Assembly (NCBI RefSeq): GCF_001305515.1
Contig: NZ_LJYW01000001.1
Location: forward strand, 482,307 to 546,306
DNA from: Prosthecodimorpha hirschii
GTDB taxonomy: Bacteria; Pseudomonadota; Alphaproteobacteria; Rhizobiales; Ancalomicrobiaceae
Direction: 5' to 3'
DNA length: 64,000 bases
Both the position numbers and the translations under genes were made by a program. The notes beneath the pieces are model-generated. The model was not told where the DNA came from. It saw only the letters and a list, made by a program, of their open reading frames with translations, and searched no databases. Positions 8,588-16,038 of the stretch are shown in pieces. The number at the start of each line of letters is the position of its first letter. The stretch's first letter is position 1.

Positions 8588-9627
8588 CCATCGATCGCAA
8601 CGCGCCGCCGCTGCTGCGCGTGGAAGACCTCGCCCGGGTGTTCGACGTCTCGAAACCCTGGCTCGCCCGCATGATCGAGCGCGAGCCGCGCCGCTTCGTG
8701 AAGGCTGTCGACGGCGTCTCCTTCTCGATCGCCAAGGGCGAGACCTTCGCTCTGGTCGGCGAATCCGGGTCCGGCAAATCGACCATCGCCCGCATGGTGG
8801 TCGGCCTGATCCGGCCGACGCGCGGGCGAATCCTGTTCGACAATGTCGACATCGCCGATCCGGGCCGCACCGCGGATGTCGCGCGCCTGCGCCGGCGGTT
8901 CCAGATGATCTTCCAGGACCCCTTCGCAAGCCTCAATCCGCGCTTCCGGGTCGACGCCATCATCGCCGAGCCGCTGACCGCCTTCGGGCTGATGTCGGAT
9001 CGCGCCGAGATCGAAGCGCGGGTCGCCGATCTCCTGAAGCTGGTCCGGCTCGACCCTGCGGACGGGCGCAAGTATCCGCACGAGTTCTCCGGCGGTCAGC
9101 GCCAACGCATCGCGATTGCCCGGGCGCTCGCCGCCAATCCGGAATTCATCGTCTGCGACGAGCCGACCTCGGCGCTCGACGTCTCCGTCCAGGCCCAGGT
9201 CCTCAACCTGATGCGCGACCTTCAGGACGAGTTCGGGCTGACCTACCTGCTGATCACCCACAATCTCGCGGTCGTCCGGCACATGGCCGACGATGTCGGC
9301 GTGCTCTATCTCGGCCGTCTCGCCGAGGTCGCGCCGACCGAGGAACTGTTCGCCCGGCCGCGCCATCCCTATACGCGCATGCTGCTCGACGCCGTCCCGG
9401 ACCTGCGTCCCGGCGGACGGCCGCGCCGGGCCATCACGGGCGAGATCCCGAACCCGATCGATCCGCCGCCCGGCTGCACCTTCCATCCGCGCTGTCCGCT
9501 CGCCGACGACCGCTGCCGACGCGAGGCGCCGGGCTATACCCGCGACGGCGGCGCCCGCGTCGCCTGCCATGCGGTCGAGGAAGGCCGAACCGAGACCGCC
9601 CCTCCGGCCGCCTTCGCGTTGGCTTGA
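8584..9627 (+). CDS. ABC transporter ATP-binding protein, DppF-like
   Basis: A 347-residue second ATPase. Walker A is GESGSGKST (59-67), the Q-loop is in FQDPFASLNPRFR, the signature is FSGGQRQRI, Walker B is FIVCDEPTSALD, and the switch region is LITHNLAVV. The C-terminal oligo_HPY-type region has CTFHPRCPLADDRC. Between the first strand and Walker A there is a stretch (SKPWLARMIEREPRRF) typical of DppF/OppF subunits. Its ATG overlaps the previous stop by four bases. It closes the importer operon; the next gene (9694) belongs to a different system. Confidence 0.94.
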   Translation: MTIDRNAPPLLRVEDLARVFDVSKPWLARMIEREPRRFVKAVDGVSFSIAKGETFALVGESGSGKSTIARMVVGLIRPTRGRILFDNVDIADPGRTADVARLRRRFQMIFQDPFASLNPRFRVDAIIAEPLTAFGLMSDRAEIEARVADLLKLVRLDPADGRKYPHEFSGGQRQRIAIARALAANPEFIVCDEPTSALDVSVQAQVLNLMRDLQDEFGLTYLLITHNLAVVRHMADDVGVLYLGRLAEVAPTEELFARPRHPYTRMLLDAVPDLRPGGRPRRAITGEIPNPIDPPPGCTFHPRCPLADDRCRREAPGYTRDGGARVACHAVEEGRTETAPPAAFALA

Positions 9628-9693
9628 TCGCCGGAGCGGCTGCGTCACAATGATCCGACAAGCCGGCGACGCGTCCGGTGGAGGAAACGCTTC

Positions 9694-10164
9694 GTGAGTA
9701 TCGACCCGACGCTGGCCACCCTGATCGCGGAACTCGGTGGGCGGATGGGCTTGCCCAGTCTCTCACTCGACGGCGACCTCAGCTGCGCGCTCCGCTTCGA
9801 CCGGCGCTCGGTGGTCAACATCCAGTACCGTCCCGATCGCGACATGCTGTGGTTTTTCGCCGATCTCGGCGTCCCGGCCGCCGGTCCGGCAGCCTACGAG
9901 GACCTGCTGCGCGGCAACTTCTTCTGGCGCTCGACGCTGGGCGCCACCCTCAGCCTCTCCGGCGATCAGCCGCCGCATGCCATCATCGCCCTGCCGGTCG
10001 CCTGGCGCGGCCTGGACGGTGCCCGTCTCGCGACGCAATTGGAAAGCTTCGTCAACACTGCGGAAGACTGGGCCGAGGTGATCGCCGATCCGGGCGACGG
10101 CCGCTCGACGGCCTCCGAGTCCCTCGCCACCGGGAACGAGCCGATGACCTTCATCCGCATTTGA
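9694..10164 (+). CDS. CesT-like type III secretion chaperone candidate A
   Basis: A 156-residue acidic protein resembling CesT-family type III secretion chaperones: a short N-terminal helix (LATLIAELGGRMGL), alternating hydrophobic strands (LRFDRRSVVNIQY, MLWFFADLGV), a helix (AYEDLLRGNFFW), two more strands (ATLSLSGD, AIIALPVAW) and a C-terminal helix. It ends in MTFIRI. A paralogue at 15495-15953 shares LGVPA.GPA.YEDLL.GN.FW, LGATLSLSGD and the terminal M.IRI. Start is GTG at 9694 with GGAGG about 9 bases upstream. It lies just before the first kinase-like gene, as chaperones usually lie beside their effectors. The CesT assignment is from strand/helix order and length, not from a search; no secretion apparatus is encoded here. 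Confidence 0.65.
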   Translation: MSIDPTLATLIAELGGRMGLPSLSLDGDLSCALRFDRRSVVNIQYRPDRDMLWFFADLGVPAAGPAAYEDLLRGNFFWRSTLGATLSLSGDQPPHAIIALPVAWRGLDGARLATQLESFVNTAEDWAEVIADPGDGRSTASESLATGNEPMTFIRI

Positions 10165-10201
10165 GCGCCCCCGAACCGTCGCACCCGCGCTGCGAGTAGC
10201 T

Positions 10202-10236
10202 TTTGTGACAGGGGGCCGACCACAACCCTCTATCGT
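10202..10236 (+). promoter_or_regulatory. putative promoter/operator of the first kinase gene
   Basis: TTTGTGACAG at 10202-10211 recurs exactly at 12822-12831 before the second kinase gene. GTGACA matches five of six bases of a -35 box. Exactly 20 bases later comes TATCGT (10231-10236), with CATACT at the same spacing in the other copy. The 20-nt spacer is too long for plain sigma-70 recognition, so an activator may be needed. Conservation is seen directly; the function is inferred. Confidence 0.45.
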
Positions 10237-10279
10237 CCGAGCCACGGCCGCAGGGCCCGGTCTCAAGGGAACGCAATCC

Positions 10280-12100
10280 ATGGCCATCGTCGATTCCGGC
10301 CGCGCTTCGTCGAAGATCCAGACCGGCACCGGTCCGCTCGGGACGCCCACCGGCGGCGCGGAGGCGGCCACCGGCGTTCTGCAGACCAGGCTGGTCCAGG
10401 TCATGCCCAAGGGCCAGGATCCCGTGCCCCCGCCGCCGAAGACGAAATCCGGCGAAGGGGTGCCGCTGTCCGATCGCCAGGTTGAGCAGCAACCGCCGGT
10501 GCCGAAGCTGGTGCGGGCGGCCGCCGCGGCCGGCGTCGCGACCAAGGACGAACTGATCACGACATCGGGCCGCCCCAAGGACGACCGCTTCTTCGGCCTC
10601 TACAAGATGTCCACCGGCTACAAGGCCGTCCTCGGCGCGCTGGAGGACTATCACGGCACCGTCAAGAACGCGGATACCTCCGGCAAGACGCCGCGCGAGA
10701 CGGTCAAGTCGCTGATGGGTCAGTTGGACCGCATCTACGACAATGCCGATCGCTATGCCGCAAAGGCGAAGCACTCGCACAAGGGCATGGTCAACGAAGT
10801 CCAGATGCAGGTCGAGCAGGATCGCGAGGTGCTCGCGGGGCTCGACAAGGAACTGGCGGATGGCGGCAAGATTCCGGCCGGCATGAGCTTCGAGAAGGTC
10901 CTGGCTTTCGCCCGCGAAGGCATTTCGCTGAACGACATGGCCACCGTGAAGGACATGACGCCTCTGGAGGCGCGCAACCACATCGAATATCAGACGATCG
11001 GCAAGGACATCCCGGAGAAGACCAAGACCGAATATACCGAGCACGGCTTCCGGGCATCCGAGGCCGTTCCTCTGGAGCAAACCGGCCTCGGCCTGTTCGG
11101 CGGCATGAAGTACCGCTCCCTGGACATTCCGATCACGCCGGAGACGGTGACGGGCACGTTCAGCGAGTCGACCCGGACCGGCAAGGTGGAACAGCTGGGC
11201 TCGGGGGCCTGCAACACCGTCTACAAGACGCAGTTCAAGCTCGACGGCGGCAAGACCTTCGATGGCGTGTTCAAGCCGCTGGCCGCCAACGATCCGAACC
11301 GCTCGCACCGGCCCGAACATGGCTGGGTGGCGAAGCAGACCGGCGTCAACCAGTACAACCCGCAGATCGCGCTGCGCAATCTGGCCACATGCTCGGTGGC
11401 AAACGCGCTCAAGTTCGATGTCGTCCCCCACACCGAGATCGGCTTCACCGATATCGGCAAGGGCGAGACCCTCGGGCTGGTCATGGCGCGGGCGCAGGGC
11501 AAGCAGGCGGCATCGACCCCGCGCGAGGTGTTCGACAATCCCGAGGTTCGCCGCGAAATCGTCAAGCTGCAGCTGCTCGACCATCTGGTCGGCCAGGGCG
11601 ACCGGCACGCCAACAACTATTTCATCAACGTCGACAAGGGCACCGGCAAGGTCACGGTGACCGGGATCGACAACGACCAATGCTTCGGCAAGAACCTGAC
11701 CGATCCGAACGGCATCGCGCAGGGCTACGAAGACCACAATGACGGCTTCCGCGGCACGACCCTGCCGCCGGTGATCGACAGCGACATGGCGCGGGCCTTC
11801 GAGACGATGACCAAGGAAGGTCTGGCGGTCAGCATGAAGGGCTTGCGTCCGTCCGAAATCTCGGCCGCCCAGGATCGCCTGCAGGCGATCAAGGACCATA
11901 TCGGCGAGCTGCGGACCAAAGGCCGAGTGATCGACCCGGACAAGTGGGGCGACAAGGACGTGATGAAACGCTTCAACAGCGACAACAGCTATCTCGGCCG
12001 CGATCGTCACGACGCTCCGCGCGGTACGCCGTCGCAGGTCCAGCAATTGGATGAGCGCCAGCGGATGCTTCAACAGAACCTGGCTCTGCTCTTCGACTGA
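10280..12100 (+). CDS. putative secreted effector kinase A (PI4K type II-like motifs)
   Basis: A 606-residue protein. Residues 1-100 are low-complexity (Ser/Thr/Gly/Pro), like type III secretion signals. Residues 100-270 form a helical domain (KMSTGYK at 109-115). Residues 280-480 are kinase-like: glycine loop LGSGACNTVY (306-315), VFKPL with the putative ATP-binding Lys332, a catalytic-type loop GQGDRHANN (438-446, Asp441) and IDND (463-466) at the metal-binding position. VFKP, then D.H..N, then AIDN-type motifs in this order are characteristic of type II phosphatidylinositol 4-kinases and related actin-fragmin/HipA-like kinases. ATG at 10280 gives MAIVDSG. The paralogue at 12891 has 21 consecutive identical residues around the catalytic loop. 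Kinase activity and secretion are inferences; the substrate (lipid or protein) is unknown. Confidence 0.7.
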   Translation: MAIVDSGRASSKIQTGTGPLGTPTGGAEAATGVLQTRLVQVMPKGQDPVPPPPKTKSGEGVPLSDRQVEQQPPVPKLVRAAAAAGVATKDELITTSGRPKDDRFFGLYKMSTGYKAVLGALEDYHGTVKNADTSGKTPRETVKSLMGQLDRIYDNADRYAAKAKHSHKGMVNEVQMQVEQDREVLAGLDKELADGGKIPAGMSFEKVLAFAREGISLNDMATVKDMTPLEARNHIEYQTIGKDIPEKTKTEYTEHGFRASEAVPLEQTGLGLFGGMKYRSLDIPITPETVTGTFSESTRTGKVEQLGSGACNTVYKTQFKLDGGKTFDGVFKPLAANDPNRSHRPEHGWVAKQTGVNQYNPQIALRNLATCSVANALKFDVVPHTEIGFTDIGKGETLGLVMARAQGKQAASTPREVFDNPEVRREIVKLQLLDHLVGQGDRHANNYFINVDKGTGKVTVTGIDNDQCFGKNLTDPNGIAQGYEDHNDGFRGTTLPPVIDSDMARAFETMTKEGLAVSMKGLRPSEISAAQDRLQAIKDHIGELRTKGRVIDPDKWGDKDVMKRFNSDNSYLGRDRHDAPRGTPSQVQQLDERQRMLQQNLALLFD

Positions 12101-12147
12101 CGACTGCCGTTCCGCAGCCCTGCCCCTCGATATTGCGAGCCGTTGCC

Positions 12148-12747
12148 ATGTCAGAAATCGACGCGACCCTCCTTTCGCCCGCCGAGGCGGCCCGCGCCCT
12201 GTTCGCCGCGGATGGCCTCGCCTTTCCGCCGCTGCCCGACGCACTCGCCGCCCGACTGGTGCGCGACGCGGACGAGACGACGGTTTTCTCGACCCGCGCC
12301 GACCTGCCGGCCTCGCCCTACCAGATCGAGGTCTATACGCGGGAACTCGCCCGCGGCCGCGCACCGTCGGACTATGCCCTGATCGGTTTCGCCGGCCGTG
12401 GCATCAACAGCTGGGCGGCCCATTACTACCGGGTCATGCCGGGTCTCGCGCTCCTGATCCAGATCGAGTGGGGCGGCGCCTATACCGATGCCGAGATGTC
12501 CAAGGCCCTGGCCGAGCGGCTGTTCGCCTGGGCAGCGCGGATGCAGGACAAGGCCGCCGCCGCGCGTGAAGCCGGCACGCTGCCGTTCGAGAAGACGCTT
12601 CTGTTCGTGTTCTCGCCTTTCGGCACGTCCGGCTGGGCCTGGCTCGACGCCGCCGCGCCGACCGACCGCGTGACGCTCGACACGGAGGCGCCGATCGGCA
12701 GCCGGGCCGAGGCCGCGTTCGACGCAGCCTTGACCGTGCGCCGCTGA
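12148..12747 (+). CDS. unknown protein B, partner of kinase A
   Basis: A 199-residue soluble protein of no family I recognise. It begins with a helical segment (SPAEAARALFAADGLAFPPLP), then mixed strands with a striking IQIEWGGAYTD motif (W108-D114), then a helix (LAERLFAWAARM). The paralogue at 14715-15314 has the same length, the same opening pattern (ARA.F.A.GL..PPL) and IQIGWGGAYTD at almost the same residue. It lies 47 bp after kinase A and has the same position relative to its kinase as the paralogue does. Possible roles are a second chaperone, regulator or inhibitor of the kinase. ATG at 12148 was preferred over a TTG five codons upstream. Confidence 0.65.
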   Translation: MSEIDATLLSPAEAARALFAADGLAFPPLPDALAARLVRDADETTVFSTRADLPASPYQIEVYTRELARGRAPSDYALIGFAGRGINSWAAHYYRVMPGLALLIQIEWGGAYTDAEMSKALAERLFAWAARMQDKAAAAREAGTLPFEKTLLFVFSPFGTSGWAWLDAAAPTDRVTLDTEAPIGSRAEAAFDAALTVRR

Positions 12748-12821
12748 CAATCGGTCTGGAAGCGGCCGATTTCGCCGGCCGCCGCGCCTCGGCTTTTCCG
12801 TTACGGCAGTACCCAGTGCCG

Positions 12822-12856
12822 TTTGTGACAGTCCGGACTTTCCCTGAGTGCATACT
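12822..12856 (+). promoter_or_regulatory. putative promoter/operator of the second kinase gene
   Basis: TTTGTGACAG (12822-12831) matches the element upstream of the first kinase gene. GTGACA is followed after 20 bases by CATACT (12851-12856), a four-of-six -10 match, 34 bases before the ATG. The flanking sequence is otherwise different between the two copies, so the ten shared bases stand out. Confidence 0.45.
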
Positions 12857-12890
12857 CAGCGCATGGACGAGCCGCAAGGGAGAGCGCGCC

Positions 12891-14693
12891 ATGGCCATCA
12901 GTCAGACCAGCGGTCCTACGCTTCACCAGCCGATCATCGGCACGACGGGGTCGAAGTCGACCGGACCGAGTTCGGTAACGGGCCAGTTTGGCGGCACGGG
13001 CGTCAAGGTGGCTTCGTTCAAGCCGACCGTTCCCCCCAAGCCCAAGACGTTCGACCGCGCGCCGCAGCCGCTGCCCGGACGGAATGTCGAGCCGCGCACG
13101 CCGGACTATCGTCTGACCCGGTTGGCCGAACGGGCGCCCGGCGTGGAAACCAGCGCGACCCTGAAAGGCCGGGCGGGCGATCCGAAGGCCGACAAGAGCT
13201 TCGGCATCTTCGGCGTCCACAAGATGTCGACCGGATACAAGGACATGCTCGCCAAGATGGACGATGTCCATCAGTTCCTGTCGGACGACGCGCATGAGAT
13301 GAGCATGCCGCCGCACTACCGGTCGCCGATTAAATCCTATACCGACTCGGGGCGCTTGCACGAACTGGAGAACAATCTCGATTTCGCGTTGGCGTCGGCG
13401 AACAAATACATGAAGGGGAGCTCGCACAGCCACAAGACCGAGATCGGTCAGGTGCGCGAGCAGATCAAGGCGGAACAGAAGCTGGTCGAAAGCCTGCTGT
13501 CGCAGATGAAGAAGGGAGGCACCTTCCCGCCGGACCGCAGCCTCTCCGAGATCATGGATTTCGCCCGTCTCGGCTTCACGCTCGACAACATGCACGACCT
13601 GCATGGCCTGACGCCCGACCAGGCGCGGCATATGGTCGAGAACAATCTGCTCGACCGCAACCTGACGCCGACGCAGTTGAAGACCTATTCCGATGCCGGC
13701 TTCAACCGCGGCGAGGCGATCCTGTTGGAGAAGTCCGGCATCGGGCTCGAAGGTGGCCTTCTCTACCGCAAGATGGATATTCCGATCAGACCGGATACCA
13801 TCGTCACCAGCTTCGACGACACCACGCGCACGAGCGGCATGACCAAGCTCGGTTCGGGCGCCTTCAACACGGTGTATTCGGTGGACTACGATACCGGCGG
13901 CGGCGACTATTCTGCCGTGTTCAAGCCCCTGAGCCCGCCGGATCCGACCCGGACCACCAAGGTCGAGAAGGGTTGGGTGGCCGCGCGCACCGGCATCGAC
14001 CCCTACAATCCGCAGATCGCTTTGCGCAACGTTGCGACCTGCGCGGTCGCCAAGAAGCTCGGCTTCGACGTGGTGCCGCATACCGAGATCGGCCTCCGCG
14101 GCACGTCGATGGGCGGCGGCGAACTCGGCATCGTCATGTCGCGCGCCCCCGGCGATCCGGCGGCCAAGACGGATCCGAAGCTCTTCGAACGCGGCGACGT
14201 GCGGCGCGAGATCGTCAAGCTCCAGCTGCTCGACCACCTGGTCGGCCAGGGCGACCGGCACGGCAACAACTACTTCATCGCGATCGACAAGAACGGCCAG
14301 GCCGTGGTCACCGGCATCGACAACGACCAATGCCTCGGCAAGGATCTGCATGATCCCAACGGCATCGCCCAGGGAACCTCGCCGCTCGACAAGGGCTTCC
14401 GCGGCCGGAAGATGCCGCCGCTCGTCGACACCGACATGGCGGACATGATCCGCGGCATGTCCGACACCGATCTCGCCGATTGCCTGAAGGGGCTGAAGCC
14501 GGAGGAAATCCGTGCCGCCAAGGATCGCCTCGTCGGCCTCAAGGTGCATGTCGCGGATCTGCAGATGAAGAACCGCATCATCAAGCCGGACCAGTGGGGC
14601 CAGGACTGGGTCGGGGCGGAGTTCCGCAACGAGAACAGCTATGTCGGCCGCGACTACGAGCGTGCGCTGCAGCGGACCAACCAGATCATCTAA
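12891..14693 (+). CDS. putative secreted effector kinase B (PI4K type II-like motifs)
   Basis: A 600-residue paralogue of the protein at 10280. Residues 1-95 are Ser/Thr/Gly/Pro-rich and apparently disordered. A helical region follows (KMSTGYK at 111-117, heptad-like residues 155-210). The kinase-like domain has LGSGAFNTVY (320-329), VFKPL with Lys345, GQGDRHGNN (452-460, Asp455) and IDND (476-479). VRREIVKLQLLDHL plus the catalytic loop is identical in both kinases. The N-terminal 100 residues have diverged, as expected if each carries its own chaperone-binding and secretion segment. ATG at 12891 has AAGGGAGA upstream and gives MAISQTSGP, closely matching kinase A's MAIVDSG. Secreted kinase function is inferred. 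Confidence 0.7.
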   Translation: MAISQTSGPTLHQPIIGTTGSKSTGPSSVTGQFGGTGVKVASFKPTVPPKPKTFDRAPQPLPGRNVEPRTPDYRLTRLAERAPGVETSATLKGRAGDPKADKSFGIFGVHKMSTGYKDMLAKMDDVHQFLSDDAHEMSMPPHYRSPIKSYTDSGRLHELENNLDFALASANKYMKGSSHSHKTEIGQVREQIKAEQKLVESLLSQMKKGGTFPPDRSLSEIMDFARLGFTLDNMHDLHGLTPDQARHMVENNLLDRNLTPTQLKTYSDAGFNRGEAILLEKSGIGLEGGLLYRKMDIPIRPDTIVTSFDDTTRTSGMTKLGSGAFNTVYSVDYDTGGGDYSAVFKPLSPPDPTRTTKVEKGWVAARTGIDPYNPQIALRNVATCAVAKKLGFDVVPHTEIGLRGTSMGGGELGIVMSRAPGDPAAKTDPKLFERGDVRREIVKLQLLDHLVGQGDRHGNNYFIAIDKNGQAVVTGIDNDQCLGKDLHDPNGIAQGTSPLDKGFRGRKMPPLVDTDMADMIRGMSDTDLADCLKGLKPEEIRAAKDRLVGLKVHVADLQMKNRIIKPDQWGQDWVGAEFRNENSYVGRDYERALQRTNQII

Positions 14694-14714
14694 CGGCTTC
14701 CGGAGGTTGCAACC

Positions 14715-15314
14715 ATGACCGATGTCATCACGGCCGCCAGCCCGATCGACAAGGCCCGCGCCGTTTTCGAGGCCGAAGGCCTGCCCATGCCGCCGCTCAC
14801 GGCCGACGAGACGGCCCGGTTGCGGTCCGACGGCGAATTCCTGTTCGCCACGCGCGCCATCGAGACGCCGCCCTACACGCTGGACATCTATCTGGACGAA
14901 GCGCTCGCCGGTGCCGCACCGGTTCCGTACACGCTGTTCGGCTTCGATGGCGGCGGTCTCGCCAGTTCGGCCCTGCACTACTTCCTGGTCGAAGACGGAC
15001 TTGCCGTCTTCATTCAGATCGGCTGGGGCGGCGCCTACACGGATGTCGACGACGCCCGCGGGATGATCGAGCGCGCCTTCGCCTGGGTCGGCGGCCTGCG
15101 CGGCCGCATCCGCGAGGCCCGCGCGGTCGGCGCCCTGCCGAAGGATTGGCGGCTCGTCGCCGTGGTCACCGAGTTCGATCTTTCGCGTTGGGGCTTCGTC
15201 CGGGGGAGCGTCGACAATCGCGACGCGGTCGACTTCTCGACCGAAGTGCCGGTCTCGAAAGCCGTCAATGCCGCGCTCGACGATCTTCTTGCCGCCCGCC
15301 GGACATTGGCCTGA
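14715..15314 (+). CDS. unknown protein B', partner of kinase B
   Basis: A 199-residue paralogue of the protein at 12148. Shared features are the N-terminal helix (IDKARAVFEAEGLPMPPLT), the central FIQIGWGGAYTD (W104-D110) and the following helix (MIERAFAWVGGLRGRI). The C-terminal third is more divergent. It begins 21 bp after kinase B with a strong ribosome binding site (GGAGG at 14702-14706), so it is almost certainly co-expressed with that kinase. No catalytic motif, signal peptide or membrane segment is visible. Duplication together with the kinase argues for a kinase-specific partner role. Confidence 0.65.
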   Translation: MTDVITAASPIDKARAVFEAEGLPMPPLTADETARLRSDGEFLFATRAIETPPYTLDIYLDEALAGAAPVPYTLFGFDGGGLASSALHYFLVEDGLAVFIQIGWGGAYTDVDDARGMIERAFAWVGGLRGRIREARAVGALPKDWRLVAVVTEFDLSRWGFVRGSVDNRDAVDFSTEVPVSKAVNAALDDLLAARRTLA

Positions 15315-15367
15315 CGGCGAGGCCACGGCCGAACCGAGGGGGGACTCGATCCGCCTCGGCGGACCTC

Positions 15368-15470
15368 AGAGCATCATCCGATCTGAAGGGATCGGAAGAT
15401 GCTCTGCATGTTTTTGTTTGCGCAAGCTTTTTCCCATCAGAGCGGGCCGCTCTGATCGGACCTTGCTCTA
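15368..15470 (+). repeat. dispersed palindromic intergenic repeat, copy 1
   Basis: About 103 bp starting AGAGCATCATCCGATC and ending CCTTGCTCTA, containing two hairpins (GATC..AGGGATCGG..GATGCTCT, and ATCAGAGCGG/CCGCTCTGAT) around TGCATGTTTTTGTTTGCGC. A strongly similar copy lies inverted at 23640-23742. It sits between the genes at 14715 and 15495 and may partly isolate the last chaperone-like gene. Rhizobiales genomes carry many AGAGCATC-type intergenic repeats. Confidence 0.8.
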
Positions 15471-15494
15471 ACGCATCCGAATGGGGGGACTGCC

Positions 15495-15953
15495 ATGAAC
15501 ATCGATCCGGCGCTGACCAATCTGCTGGCCGAGTTCGGAGGTCAGATCGGCCTGCCGGCCCTGGCGCTCGACGCGGACGGCGCGACCGCCCTCGCCTTCG
15601 ACGGCGGGGTGCAGATCAATTTCCAGTATCGCGCGGATGCCGACACCCTCTGGCTGATCACCGATCTCGGCGTGCCGGCCAACGGGCCCGCGGTCTACGA
15701 GGATCTGCTCAAGGGCAACCATTTCTGGCATGCGACCCTTGGCGCGACCTTGAGCCTGTCCGGCGACGAGACGCCCCGGGTCATCCTGACCCTGCCGATC
15801 GGATGGCGCGGCCTCAACGGTGCCCGTCTGGCCCGCATCATGGAAACCTATCTGAACACGATCCGCGCCTGGAGCGAGGTCATCGCCGCGCCGTCGGACG
15901 ACGACGACGCCCCGGCCGACGCCGCGGATATGGGGGCGATGATCCGCATCTGA
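15495..15953 (+). CDS. CesT-like type III secretion chaperone candidate A'
   Basis: A 152-residue paralogue of the protein at 9694. The N-terminus MNIDPALTNLLAEFGGQIGL matches MSIDPTLATLIAELGGRMGL; TDLGVPANGP, VYEDLLKGN and LGATLSLSGD are shared, and both end in M.IRI after an acidic, variable linker (here a run of Asp). Size, acidity and helix/strand order fit a CesT-type chaperone dimer. ATG at 15495 follows GGGGGGA. The 180-bp gap to the previous gene holds a dispersed repeat, so it may have its own promoter. Together with the 9694 gene it brackets the kinase genes, probably one chaperone per kinase. Confidence 0.65.
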   Translation: MNIDPALTNLLAEFGGQIGLPALALDADGATALAFDGGVQINFQYRADADTLWLITDLGVPANGPAVYEDLLKGNHFWHATLGATLSLSGDETPRVILTLPIGWRGLNGARLARIMETYLNTIRAWSEVIAAPSDDDDAPADAADMGAMIRI

Positions 15954-16006
15954 ACGGCGGCCTCCCCTCGTCTGCCGACGCCCCGCGTCCGCCGATGGCT
16001 CTATCC

Positions 16007-16030
16007 CGGCGCCGCGCCCCCGTGGCGCCG
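16007..16030. terminator. hairpin between convergent genes
   Basis: CGGCGCC (16007-16013) pairs with GGCGCCG (16024-16030) across a C-rich loop. It sits between the stop at 15953 (plus strand) and the stop at 16039 (minus strand), a natural place for a shared terminator. There is no T-run, so intrinsic termination is not certain. Confidence 0.35.
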
Positions 16031-16038
16031 AGGCGGGC

